In this document: positions 56,045 through 64,000 of the stretch, piece by piece | Layout of the letters: the number at the start of each line of letters is the position of its first letter | Position numbering within the stretch: position 1 is the first letter of the stretch | DNA from: Pseudomonas sp. FP453 | GTDB lineage: Bacteria > Pseudomonadota > Gammaproteobacteria > Pseudomonadales > Pseudomonadaceae | Direction of reading: 5' to 3' | Length of the DNA: 64,000 bases | Assembly: GCF_030687495.1 (NCBI RefSeq) | Contig: NZ_CP117435.1 | Location: 3,414,501-3,478,500, forward strand | Program-made: the position numbers and the translations under genes | The notes under the pieces: generated by a model | Databases searched by the model: none | What the model was told of the DNA's origin: nothing | Seen by the model: only the letters and a program-made list of their open reading frames with translations

Positions 56045-59000
56045 GTGATTTCCGCGACCAGCCAGGCGATTGGCTACCTGGTGCTGGCGGCCATGGATTC
56101 AACGACGCGGGACGTTGAATCCGTCATCAGCGACTTCAATCGCTGCCTCAATACCTACGACGTGTGGGCCGAGAGCTTTTTCAGCTTTTCGGCGCTGGAT
56201 GTCGAGCAGGTGTTCAAGGTCGGCAATGAGGTGGCGCTCGTCGCGCCGGTCAACCGCTCCATCCTGCCCAGCAGCACCACCGCAACGTGCCCGGCCAACG
56301 GCACGTTGACCTTGGTGCATATGTTCCAGAGCGCGCGGTTCGTGCCCATTGGCAACACGCCGGTGATGCTGCAGCGCGTCGATCCGAACGGTGGCCCGCT
56401 GGGCGAACCTCTCCATAAGACCATCGGGCCCAGCGGCATTCTTGAAGTCACCGAGTGTGATCGCAACCAGCCGTATCGGGTCAGTTTCTACCCCAACGTT
56501 TCCAAGGATCATGTCAAGGCGCTGTATGCGTCCTACCAATCGGTGATCACTCCGCTGGAAGGCTGGTTGCGCCGTGAATGGGCAACCACCTTCGAGCCGC
56601 TGTGGAAGGGTTACGCCGAAGCGCACTTCCTCAAGCGCTACCTCTCGTTGCACCACGCCTATGCACGCGGGTTTGGCGAGGCGCTGTATTCACTGTGGGA
56701 CACCATCAGGCAAGTGTTCCTGTGGCTCTCGGACCCACTGGCCAATGCTGAAAAGCTCCTGCATTACCTGTCCCCGCAAGCCTTCGAAGCACTGCTGAAC
56801 CTGAGCACCGAAACCCTTGCCAAGGGTTTGCTGATGCTCAGCGATGAGCCGTTGTTGTTTGTGTATCTGTCGGCAATGGTCAGCTGGATGCGCCTGTTGC
56901 CGCCGCCGTATATGAACGAGTTGCTGGGGGAAATCAGCGCCGAAGTCTTGATCAATCTGTTGCTGTGCCTTGCCACTGCCGGGATGGGGGTGGTGGTGCG
57001 CATGAGTGCCAAGGTGCTCGGCGGGATCAAGTCGAAGCGGGCGCGCAGGTGGTTGCAACACATGGCTGGCCAGTTCGGCAAGGCTCGCCTGGATGCGCAT
57101 GTCGAGGCGGCGAAGCCTTTATTGCTGGGGAGTCCGGCCACTGCGATCAATGCTGTGCCAAGTGCGCAGTTGAAAGCAGGGACGGATTTGGTTTCCAACC
57201 CGGTTACAGCTGTGCGGGGCAAGTCCAGGCAGCAGACGGTGTTGGTGAAGCACGAGCCCGTCGACGATGTGCCCGCTTCGGGGAAAAATCCGAATGGTGA
57301 TGCCGCGGCTTCTGCGGACAAGACCGTTACCAACGGTTGCCCGGTGTCGATGGTCACCGGCGAAGAGTTGCTCACCCTCACCGACGGCGTACTCGACGGT
57401 ATTTTGCCGTTTGAGTGGACGCGGTTGTACCGCACCAGTGCGGTGGACGTGGAGTGCGGGTTGGGGTTTGGCTGGAGCCATGCGCTGGCCCACAGGCTTG
57501 CTGTTTCGGGCGATTCGGTGGTGTGGACGGATCATGAAAACCGCTCGACGGTTTTGCCCTTGCCTACGATTTCTCGGCCGGCCATCACCAATAGCCTGGC
57601 CGAAGCGGCCATTTATCTCGGTACTTTACCTGACGAGTTGGTACTGGCGCAGGCGTCGCGGTTCTACCACTTTCGTGAGGGTTTGCTGACAGCCGTCAGC
57701 GATGCGTATGACAACCGGCTGCGGATTTCCCGGGATGTGTTGGGGCGTATTGAGCGGTTGGACAACGGTGTCGGGCGTTCGCTGTGTTTGCGGTATTCGG
57801 CCGACCGTATCGTGGCGGTGGAGTACCAGATTCAACGGGCCGAGGGTTCTGATCCCTACGTCTGGGTGACCGAGTACAGCGTTGTTTCCTACGCCTATGA
57901 CGACCTTGGCCGACTGGTTTCGGCGACCAATGCCGTAGGCGAAAGCGAGGTTTATCGCTACGACGATCAGCATGTGATCCTTGAGCGTGGGTTGGCCGGT
58001 GGGGCGAGTTTCTTTTGGGAGTGGGAACGTTCTGGCAAGGCTGCGCGATGTGTTCGCCATTGGGCGAGCATTACGCAGATGGACACGCGCTATGCCTGGG
58101 AGGACGACGGGCGGGTCACGGTGTTTAACGCCGATGGTAGCCAGGAGGTTTACGTCCACGACCAGCGCGCGCGGTTGGTGCAGCGGGTTGATCCAGATGG
58201 CGCAACGCATTTCAAATCCTACGACGACAAGGGCCGGCTGACGGTCGAGCAAGACCCGCTGGGGGCAGTGACGGCGTATCAGTACGACGACGCCGGACGC
58301 TTGGTGGCGCTGTTTCCCGGGGATGATGAGCCGACCTCCTACGAGCATGACAACGGCTTCGTACGGGTTGTGCGGCGTGGTGAAGCGGTTTGGAAGCACG
58401 AGCGTAATGATCAGGGCGATGTCACGCGTAGGACTGATCCCGATGGCAGCGTTACGGACTACAGCTACAACAAATACGGGCAGCTGACCGGAGTTTGGTA
58501 TCCCGATCACAGTTGCCATCGGCTGATGTGGAATGAACGTGGCCAGCTGGTTGAGGAACAGTTGCCCAATGGCGGCATTAAGCGCTATCGCTATGACGAT
58601 GTTGGCCGGCAAGTTGCGCGCGAGGATGAACGCGGTGCGGTGACCCAGTACAAGTGGGACAACGTGGGTCGGTTGATTCGTGTGGTCTTGCCAGACGATT
58701 CGACGCGGGAATACAGCTACAACCCATACGGAAAAATCACCTCCGAGCGGGACGAACTGGGCCACGTTACCCGCTACGAATACGCCGATGGCCTACACCT
58801 GATCAGCCGTCGAATTAACGCCGACGGCACCCAGGTCAAATACCGCTACGACAACGTGCGGTTACTGCTGACCGAGATCGAAAACGAAGTCGGCGAAACC
58901 TACCAGCTGGATTACCACCCCAACGGCCTGATCCAGCAGGAAACCGGCTTCGACGGCCAGCGCACGTCCTACCTCTACGACATCAACGGCAACCTGCAGG

Positions 59001-60247
59001 AAAAAACCGAACACGGCGATGACGGCAGTCAGCTCGTCACCCGTTACGAACGCGACTTCGCCGGCCGCCTCGTACGAAAAACCCTGCCCGACGGCAACAC
59101 CGTCGATTACACCTACGACCGCCAAGGCAACCTCCTCGGCGTCGAAGACGGCCACTGGTCATTGGCCTACGAATACGACCAACAAAACCGCCTCACCGCC
59201 GAACACCAAGGCTGGGGCACCTTGCGTTACGGCTACGACGCTTGCGGCCAACTGCAACACCTGCGCCTGCCCGACAACAACCGCGTCACCTTCAACCACG
59301 CCAAAGGCGGCCATCTCTCGACCGTAGAGTTGAATGGAGAAACGCTCACTTCACACTTCTTCGACACAGGCCGCGAACATCAGCGACGCCAAGGAAAACT
59401 ACTCAGCAGTTACCAATACAACGAGCAAGGACACCTCTTCAATCACGGGGTATGCAATGTCGAAAATGCCCTTTACCAGCGCCAATACGACTACGACAAA
59501 GCCGGCAACCTGACCCGTATTTACGATACCCGCAAAGGCGAACAGCACTACCACTACGACCCACTTAACCGCCTTACCCGCGTCAACCAAGAGCAATTCG
59601 CCCACGACCCAGCGGGCAACCGGTTGATGATCCAGGGGGATCGGCACTACGACTATGACGCGTTTGGCAACCTGATCCGGGAGAGACGCGGCAAAGGCCA
59701 GCAACTCGTTACCGAATACCGCTATGACTGCCAGCATCGGCTGATCGGCGTTACTCAACCGAACGGACAAACCGCCAGCTACCGCTACGACCCGTTTGGT
59801 CGACGCATCAGCAAAACCGTTGACGGCCTGACAACAGAATTCTTCTGGCAAGGCGACAAACTGATCGCCGAACACCATGCGAACTGCCATCGCAGCTACC
59901 TCTACGAACCCAACAGCTTCCGCCCACTGGCCCTGCTGGAAGGCTTCGGCCCCAAAGCCACCCAGCCCTACCACTACCAACTGGACCACCTCGGCACACC
60001 CCAGGAACTGACAAGCCCCGACGGCGACATCGTCTGGTCCGCCCACTACCGCGCCTACGGCGAAATCACCCGCCTCGACGTCGGAACAATCGACAACCCG
60101 TTGCGTTTCCAGGGCCAGTACTTCGACCAGGAAAGCGGGCTGCACTACAACCGGCATCGCTACTACAATCCCGATATTGGTCGCTACCTGACGCCGGACC
60201 CGGTGAAGTTGGCGGGGGGGGATCAATGGGTATCGGTATGTGCCTAA
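56045..60247 (+). CDS. Rhs-family polymorphic toxin, body
   Basis: 1400 residues from GTG 56045. An alternative ATG at 56019 has a better ribosome site (GAGGGAG) but is out of frame by a small indel near 56036-56044. Residues 1-~400 are a Pseudomonas-type Rhs N-region with hydrophobic segments (LINLLLCLATAGMGVVVRM); then the PVSMVTGEELLTLTDGVLDGILPFEWTRLYRTS entry motif, followed by ~900 residues of YD repeats (YDDxGRL, YDxxGNL) forming the cocoon, closing with DHLGTPQELTSPDG and YYNPDIGRYLTPDPVKLAGG. The frame then breaks in a run of eight G (60214-60221). Delivery would be by T6SS or similar. Confidence 0.87.
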   Translation: MISATSQAIGYLVLAAMDSTTRDVESVISDFNRCLNTYDVWAESFFSFSALDVEQVFKVGNEVALVAPVNRSILPSSTTATCPANGTLTLVHMFQSARFVPIGNTPVMLQRVDPNGGPLGEPLHKTIGPSGILEVTECDRNQPYRVSFYPNVSKDHVKALYASYQSVITPLEGWLRREWATTFEPLWKGYAEAHFLKRYLSLHHAYARGFGEALYSLWDTIRQVFLWLSDPLANAEKLLHYLSPQAFEALLNLSTETLAKGLLMLSDEPLLFVYLSAMVSWMRLLPPPYMNELLGEISAEVLINLLLCLATAGMGVVVRMSAKVLGGIKSKRARRWLQHMAGQFGKARLDAHVEAAKPLLLGSPATAINAVPSAQLKAGTDLVSNPVTAVRGKSRQQTVLVKHEPVDDVPASGKNPNGDAAASADKTVTNGCPVSMVTGEELLTLTDGVLDGILPFEWTRLYRTSAVDVECGLGFGWSHALAHRLAVSGDSVVWTDHENRSTVLPLPTISRPAITNSLAEAAIYLGTLPDELVLAQASRFYHFREGLLTAVSDAYDNRLRISRDVLGRIERLDNGVGRSLCLRYSADRIVAVEYQIQRAEGSDPYVWVTEYSVVSYAYDDLGRLVSATNAVGESEVYRYDDQHVILERGLAGGASFFWEWERSGKAARCVRHWASITQMDTRYAWEDDGRVTVFNADGSQEVYVHDQRARLVQRVDPDGATHFKSYDDKGRLTVEQDPLGAVTAYQYDDAGRLVALFPGDDEPTSYEHDNGFVRVVRRGEAVWKHERNDQGDVTRRTDPDGSVTDYSYNKYGQLTGVWYPDHSCHRLMWNERGQLVEEQLPNGGIKRYRYDDVGRQVAREDERGAVTQYKWDNVGRLIRVVLPDDSTREYSYNPYGKITSERDELGHVTRYEYADGLHLISRRINADGTQVKYRYDNVRLLLTEIENEVGETYQLDYHPNGLIQQETGFDGQRTSYLYDINGNLQEKTEHGDDGSQLVTRYERDFAGRLVRKTLPDGNTVDYTYDRQGNLLGVEDGHWSLAYEYDQQNRLTAEHQGWGTLRYGYDACGQLQHLRLPDNNRVTFNHAKGGHLSTVELNGETLTSHFFDTGREHQRRQGKLLSSYQYNEQGHLFNHGVCNVENALYQRQYDYDKAGNLTRIYDTRKGEQHYHYDPLNRLTRVNQEQFAHDPAGNRLMIQGDRHYDYDAFGNLIRERRGKGQQLVTEYRYDCQHRLIGVTQPNGQTASYRYDPFGRRISKTVDGLTTEFFWQGDKLIAEHHANCHRSYLYEPNSFRPLALLEGFGPKATQPYHYQLDHLGTPQELTSPDGDIVWSAHYRAYGEITRLDVGTIDNPLRFQGQYFDQESGLHYNRHRYYNPDIGRYLTPDPVKLAGGDQWVSVCA

Positions 60248-60754
60248 TCCTACGGGGTGGATGGATCCGCTAGGACTAACCCATTGTCCGGGAGGGAACG
60301 GATGTAGGCCGGATGATGAAACTGGGGAGCCTACAGAAAAATCCAAGGTTGACCCAGACGAACCGCACACGCCAATAACCTCGAAGCGAGCAACTGAGTT
60401 TGCATCTGAAGAAAAACTCATCGCTCATTACGAGAAGCACGGTGCAGAATTCAAGTCCGGGACCAGCCACGAGAGTACCTACTCACTGCACGGCACGTAG
60501 TGGATAGCGGGATTCCAGTCCACTACGCTTACAAAGGCCGCCCCACAACAGGGTATGTTTTACTTTTAGGTTCAAATAGGTCAGGCGAAGCGAAATTTGC
60601 TTTTGCCGGAACCAACCAGAACGGTCAAATTACGACCCTTCACACCAAAAGCGGAAGAGATTTCTGGAGAACAATAAATGGCGATTCCAATGATAAAACC
60701 ATTAGACCCCATACTAAGCACGATCAAGCAAGCAACGGTGGTAGCCATCGATGA
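60240..60754 (+). pseudogene. Frameshifted Rhs C-terminal toxin tip
   Basis: Continuation of rhs after the G8 slip: PNPTGWMDPLGLTHCPGG.. in one frame to 60500, then a second shift back near 60484-60490, continuing VVDSGIPVHYAYKGRPTTGYVLLLGSNRSGEAKFAFAGTNQNGQITTLHTKSGRDFWRTI.. to 60754. The DPLGL self-cleavage site and a ~150-residue variable domain are clear. The domain holds conserved-looking His/Lys/Arg (HTKSGRDFWR) as in small nuclease folds; I cannot name the toxin family. Base composition is markedly AT-richer than the body, typical of exchanged tips. Two compensating indels make the toxin untranslatable as read, unless they are sequence errors. Confidence 0.65.
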
Positions 60755-61091
60755 ACTCATAGACGAAGAGGTCACGCTACTCATTGACGGAGCGTTAGTC
60801 ACGTGCTTCGCCAGCTACTGTCCATACGAAATCGAAGTAGGGATGACTTATGCCGTTGAACTGACCTTATATTTATCTGAGCATTACGAGGCCCAAAAAA
60901 TCAGTTCAACCAACGTTTTGATCGAGCGAATAGATAACAGTTTTGCTTATGCTCTCTACGGAACATTAAACAACAACACCTTCAACACTTTTACGTTATT
61001 GACGGTTGATGGGATCCACCATGACCACCCAGACCTTAACGACTCACTTATAAAATTAACGGTAGAACGAATTGATGTGGCCTTTCTATAA
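60678..61091 (+). CDS. Candidate immunity protein for the Rhs toxin
   Basis: 137 residues from ATG 60678 with GGAG eight bases upstream, overlapping the toxin frame by 77 bases. Acidic (several Asp/Glu clusters such as IDELIDEEVTLLID), soluble, no signal peptide, strongly AT-rich codon use unlike the surrounding genome. No family recognised. Position directly after a polymorphic toxin tip and equal low GC point to an immunity protein that neutralises the toxin in the producing cell. An in-frame ATG five codons later (MIKPLD) is an alternative start. Confidence 0.65.
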   Translation: MAIPMIKPLDPILSTIKQATVVAIDELIDEEVTLLIDGALVTCFASYCPYEIEVGMTYAVELTLYLSEHYEAQKISSTNVLIERIDNSFAYALYGTLNNNTFNTFTLLTVDGIHHDHPDLNDSLIKLTVERIDVAFL

Positions 61092-61192
61092 GCGCTACAA
61101 CCGACACAACACCGCCCCACAGCTTGAGCTCACCAAAAAGCACAATCCGTGGGGCAAACAATCACCGATTCAAAACCAGCACAATCCTCCCC

Positions 61193-61780
61193 TCACCACC
61201 CCTCCTTCAACACCCTTAACTCCAAACACTGCAACAACATAATCGTCTTCCCATCCACAATCTCCCCGCTCTGCACCATCCCCAGCGCCTGCTCAAACCC
61301 CAGTTCCAGCACCTCGATATCCTCACCCTCCTCTTCCAACCCACCGCCCGACCCCACTCGATCCCCCGGCTGATACTCGCCCAAAAAGAAGTGAATCCGT
61401 TCCGTCACCGACCCCGGGCTCATGAACGCGGCATAGACCTTCTCCACATGCCCCACGCGATAGCCCGTCTCTTCCTCTGCCTCCAGGCGAATGCGCTCTT
61501 CGGGGCTGGCGTTGTCGAGCAATCCGGCGGCGGTTTCGATCAGGTAGCCGGGGTAGTCGTTGACGAAGGTGGGCATGCGGAACTGGCGGATCAGCAACAC
61601 CGTGCGTTGCGCGCGGTTGTACAGCAGGATCGTCGCGCCATTGCCGCGGTCGTACACCTCGCGGGTCTGGGCTTGCCAGCTGCCGTCGCGGCGGCGCAGG
61701 TCGAAGCTGTATTTTTTCAGCAGGTACCAGTTGTCCGAGAGGGTTTCCTCGGCGGTGATGCGAACGGGGCTGTTGTCCAT
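61193..61780 (-). CDS. nudK: NUDIX hydrolase, GDP-mannose pyrophosphatase type
   Basis: 195 residues from ATG 61780. NudK-like sequence: [49 protein letters not shown], and the Nudix box [28 protein letters not shown] with the metal-binding glutamates. Leu stands where most Nudix enzymes have Arg (E. coli NudK has Lys), which is acceptable in this branch. It hydrolyses GDP-mannose or similar nucleotide sugars. Soluble. Convergent with the immunity gene across a 101-base gap. Confidence 0.88.
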   Translation of the reverse strand: MDNSPVRITAEETLSDNWYLLKKYSFDLRRRDGSWQAQTREVYDRGNGATILLYNRAQRTVLLIRQFRMPTFVNDYPGYLIETAAGLLDNASPEERIRLEAEEETGYRVGHVEKVYAAFMSPGSVTERIHFFLGEYQPGDRVGSGGGLEEEGEDIEVLELGFEQALGMVQSGEIVDGKTIMLLQCLELRVLKEGW

Positions 61781-61895
61781 GGTCAGGCCTTTGCTCAAAG
61801 GAGCCCGAGCATGTCGCGATGGCAAGGCCAGCGTCAAGCGCGCCGCTTGCGGCTACAATCGCGCGCCATAAAGGACTCTCTCCAGGTTTAAGGAA

Positions 61896-63047
61896 ATGAT
61901 GCTGCACATTCCGACGCTACTGATGGTGGCCGTGTTCGTGTTTTGCCTGATGGGTTTGCTCACCGTGCACGCGTGGAGCCGTGGCCGTGAGCCGACCTTG
62001 GGTTATCTGGGCAGCATGTTGTTGCTGGCGGCGCTGGGCACCGGGTTGCTGGTGGTGCGCGGTGTGGGCATGGATTATGTCGCGCTGGTGATCGGCAATC
62101 TTGTGCTGCTGCTCAGTGCGGCAATGAACTGGACCGCCATGCGCGCCTTTGTGCACCGCAAGCCCAACCTGCCGGGGATGTTCGCCGGGTGTGGCGTGTG
62201 GTTGCTGATGTGCCTGGTGCCGCAGTTCTATGGCTCGTTGTCGGCACGAGTGACCTTGTATTCGCTGTTGGCCGCCACTTATGGCGTGTTGTCGGCGCTG
62301 GAGCTGTGGCGCAAGCGCGACACCCTGGACGTCGCCTACACCCCCGCGCTGGTGCTGACCCTGTGGCACACCGGCTTCTACGTCATACGCGCTTTTACCG
62401 ACCCCGGCCTGCCGATCAAAAACGCCCAGCTCTCGGGCGGCGAAGGCGTACCGATTTTCTCGTTCATGTTGTTCGAGTCCATGCTGTACGCCATTGGCAT
62501 CGCCTACGTCACCCTGGCGATGGTCAAGGAGCGCGCCGAGTTGCGCTTCAAGGCGGCGGCGTTCAGTGACGCGTTGACCGGTATCGGTAACCGCCGCGCC
62601 TTTATGCTCAAGGGTGAAAAACTGCTGGCGGACAGCACCCGCCGCCAGCAAAACGTGGCGCTGTTGCTGTGCGACCTGGATCACTTCAAACGCTTGAACG
62701 ACAGCTTCGGCCACCCCATGGGCGACCAGGCATTGATCGCGTTCGCCCAGGTGACCCAGGCGATACTGTGCAAGGGCGATGTGTTCGCGCGTATTGGCGG
62801 CGAAGAGTTCGCCTGCCTGTTGGCCGAGAGTGATGACGCCGCCGCGTTCGACGTCGCCGAGCGCATCCGCCGGGCCTTTGCGCAGTTGGACCTGCTGGCG
62901 CCGGGGTTCCTCAGCGTGAGCATTGGCATTGTTACCACCAGCCAGGGCGGCCATGACTTGTCACACCTGTTGTCCCTGGCCGACCAGGCGCTGTACCTGG
63001 CCAAGGCGCAGGGGCGCAACCGGGTTCAGGTGGTGGAGACCGCCTAA
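61896..63047 (+). CDS. Membrane-anchored diguanylate cyclase (GGDEF), second
   Basis: 383 residues (383 or 382 from the twin ATGs at 61896/61899; AAGGA spacing favours the second). About six hydrophobic helices in residues 5-200, a short linker, and a GGDEF domain with DALTGIGNRRAFML, DLDHFKRLNDSFGHPMGDQAL and the active-site GGEEF (near residue 304). The RxxD inhibitory site is not present (CKGD instead). It should synthesise cyclic di-GMP. Its stop overlaps the convergent SDR gene stop by four bases. Confidence 0.9.
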   Translation: MMLHIPTLLMVAVFVFCLMGLLTVHAWSRGREPTLGYLGSMLLLAALGTGLLVVRGVGMDYVALVIGNLVLLLSAAMNWTAMRAFVHRKPNLPGMFAGCGVWLLMCLVPQFYGSLSARVTLYSLLAATYGVLSALELWRKRDTLDVAYTPALVLTLWHTGFYVIRAFTDPGLPIKNAQLSGGEGVPIFSFMLFESMLYAIGIAYVTLAMVKERAELRFKAAAFSDALTGIGNRRAFMLKGEKLLADSTRRQQNVALLLCDLDHFKRLNDSFGHPMGDQALIAFAQVTQAILCKGDVFARIGGEEFACLLAESDDAAAFDVAERIRRAFAQLDLLAPGFLSVSIGIVTTSQGGHDLSHLLSLADQALYLAKAQGRNRVQVVETA

Positions 63048-63889
63048 ACCTGTTTGATACGCGACCAGGCAGCGGCCACTTCTTCGGCGCTGCCCGCCTT
63101 GATCCGGGCGAGGTTGCGCGGGTAGTCCACGCCGGGGTTTTCGGTGAAGCGCGTGGCGGTGAATTGGCCGTTGCTGGCGCGCAGGACGTAACCGGTGTCC
63201 TCGCACTGCGCCGATGCCAGGAACACCACCCCCGGCGTCACCCACTCCGGCTTGAGCTCGTCCGGTTCCTCGGTCACGCCCCACATGCGGGTCTTGGCCA
63301 CCGGTGAGATCGCGTTGACCCGAATCCCCGCTTGCGCGCCTTCATGGCTCAGCGCATTCATGATCCCCAGTTGTGCCATCTTGCCGGCACTGTAGGCCAC
63401 CAGGCCGGTCTGCTCGTACTGCGCGTACAGGGCGCGGTCGGAGGTGGTGAGGATGATGCGTGGCGCGCAGGATTGCAGCAGGTGTGGCCAGGCGTGCTTG
63501 CATAGCCACAGCGGGGCATAGAGGTTGATGTCCATGGCGCGTTGCAGGAACGCGGCGTCGAGGTCTTCGATGTTCTGGTAACCCACCCAGCCGGCGTTGT
63601 GAATCAGGATGTCGAGTTGGCCAAAGGCTTCGAGCGCCGCGTGGATCAGTTGCCGGCAACCGTCATCGGTGGACAGCTCGCCGCTGTGGCCGATCACGTT
63701 CAGGCCTTCTTCCTGCAGTGCGGCTGCAGCGGCCTGGGCTACTGTCGCATCGTTGCCGGAACCCACCGTGTCGGCGCCGATATCACTGATGACCACCCGT
63801 GCCCCGCACTGGGCCAGGGCTCGTGCATAGCTGAGCCCCAATCCGCGTGCACCGCCGGTGACGATGGCTGTCTTGCCGGTGAAATCCAT
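63044..63889 (-). CDS. SDR-family oxidoreductase
   Basis: 281 residues from ATG 63889 (the open frame extends upstream but lacks a start of similar quality). Short-chain dehydrogenase: TGGARGLGLSYARAL nucleotide loop, NAGW, catalytic Ser in ILTTSDRALY and Tyr-x-x-x-Lys in VAYSAGKMAQLG. The N-terminal ISDIGADTVGSG and tail FTENPGVDYPRNLARI resemble members close to (3R)-hydroxyacyl-CoA dehydrogenase-like SDRs. Substrate unknown. The 111 bases after its start to the window end contain no recognisable gene. Confidence 0.88.
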   Translation of the reverse strand: MDFTGKTAIVTGGARGLGLSYARALAQCGARVVISDIGADTVGSGNDATVAQAAAAALQEEGLNVIGHSGELSTDDGCRQLIHAALEAFGQLDILIHNAGWVGYQNIEDLDAAFLQRAMDINLYAPLWLCKHAWPHLLQSCAPRIILTTSDRALYAQYEQTGLVAYSAGKMAQLGIMNALSHEGAQAGIRVNAISPVAKTRMWGVTEEPDELKPEWVTPGVVFLASAQCEDTGYVLRASNGQFTATRFTENPGVDYPRNLARIKAGSAEEVAAAWSRIKQV

Positions 63890-64000
63890 ATGCTTGCCCT
63901 CCTGTTTGGCCGACCACCCTAACAATCCCTGCACGCATTGTTCAATGCTGTAACACTTTGCAAGCAATCCCCGTTTACGACTGTCGAATTAATTCCTGCC

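Overview
The window reads as a chromosomal segment of a Pseudomonas of the fluorescens group. It is GC-rich and densely coded, with a lexA2-imuA-imuB-dnaE2 mutagenesis operon, an HSI-II-type type VI secretion remnant, a 3-hydroxybutyrate locus, and ten REP doublets of the GTGGGAGC-xGGCTTGCC type. There are no rRNA, tRNA, CRISPR, IS or prophage genes.

Layout. 1-8.1 kb: end of a serine hydrolase, two small genes, then (minus strand) stk1 and stp1 behind the eroded T6SS genes 'tssM, 'tssF' and tssA', a divergent intact hcp, an aldo/keto reductase and a DUF1543 gene. 8.1-14.7 kb: REP doublet, a 264-bp cloverleaf-like repeat, a parvulin isomerase, and the yejABEF peptide importer. 14.7-20.7 kb: sigma54 activator (hbcR-like), two matching inverted-repeat operators plus a -24/-12 promoter, GntP-type permease, bdhA, and an acetoacetyl-CoA synthetase gene with two frameshifts. 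20.8-23.7 kb: hybrid sensor kinase with two frameshifts, and a second parvulin. 23.8-30.5 kb (minus): a cluster whose parts together suggest uptake and breakdown of an amino sugar acid such as D-glucosaminate (ABC importer with a sigma54-like promoter, RidA, IclR regulator, PLP deaminase, KDG kinase). 30.7-38.9 kb: small exported protein, thioredoxin-like protein, diguanylate cyclase, a frameshifted TerC/CorC membrane protein with a proline-rich leader ORF, LysR/MFS pair, SohB, histidine phosphatase. 38.9-50 kb: SCP2 protein, GH63-like glucosidase, OprD porin, HglS-type dioxygenase, YdcH, UvrA paralogue, hybrid sensor kinase. 50.1-55.9 kb: SOS mutasome with its LexA2 operator. 56-61.1 kb: Rhs polymorphic toxin with an AT-rich variable tip and an overlapping candidate immunity gene. 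61.2-64 kb: NudK, a second diguanylate cyclase, an SDR.

Two themes cut across the window. First, the T6SS block has lost its core by two internal deletions, leaving a clean order of remnants (A-F-M-stp1-stk1) beside an intact hcp. Second, several otherwise well-conserved genes carry single indels in short homopolymers or dinucleotide runs (aacS, a sensor kinase, terC/corC, rhs). This pattern may be sequencing error rather than decay, so those pseudogene calls are provisional.
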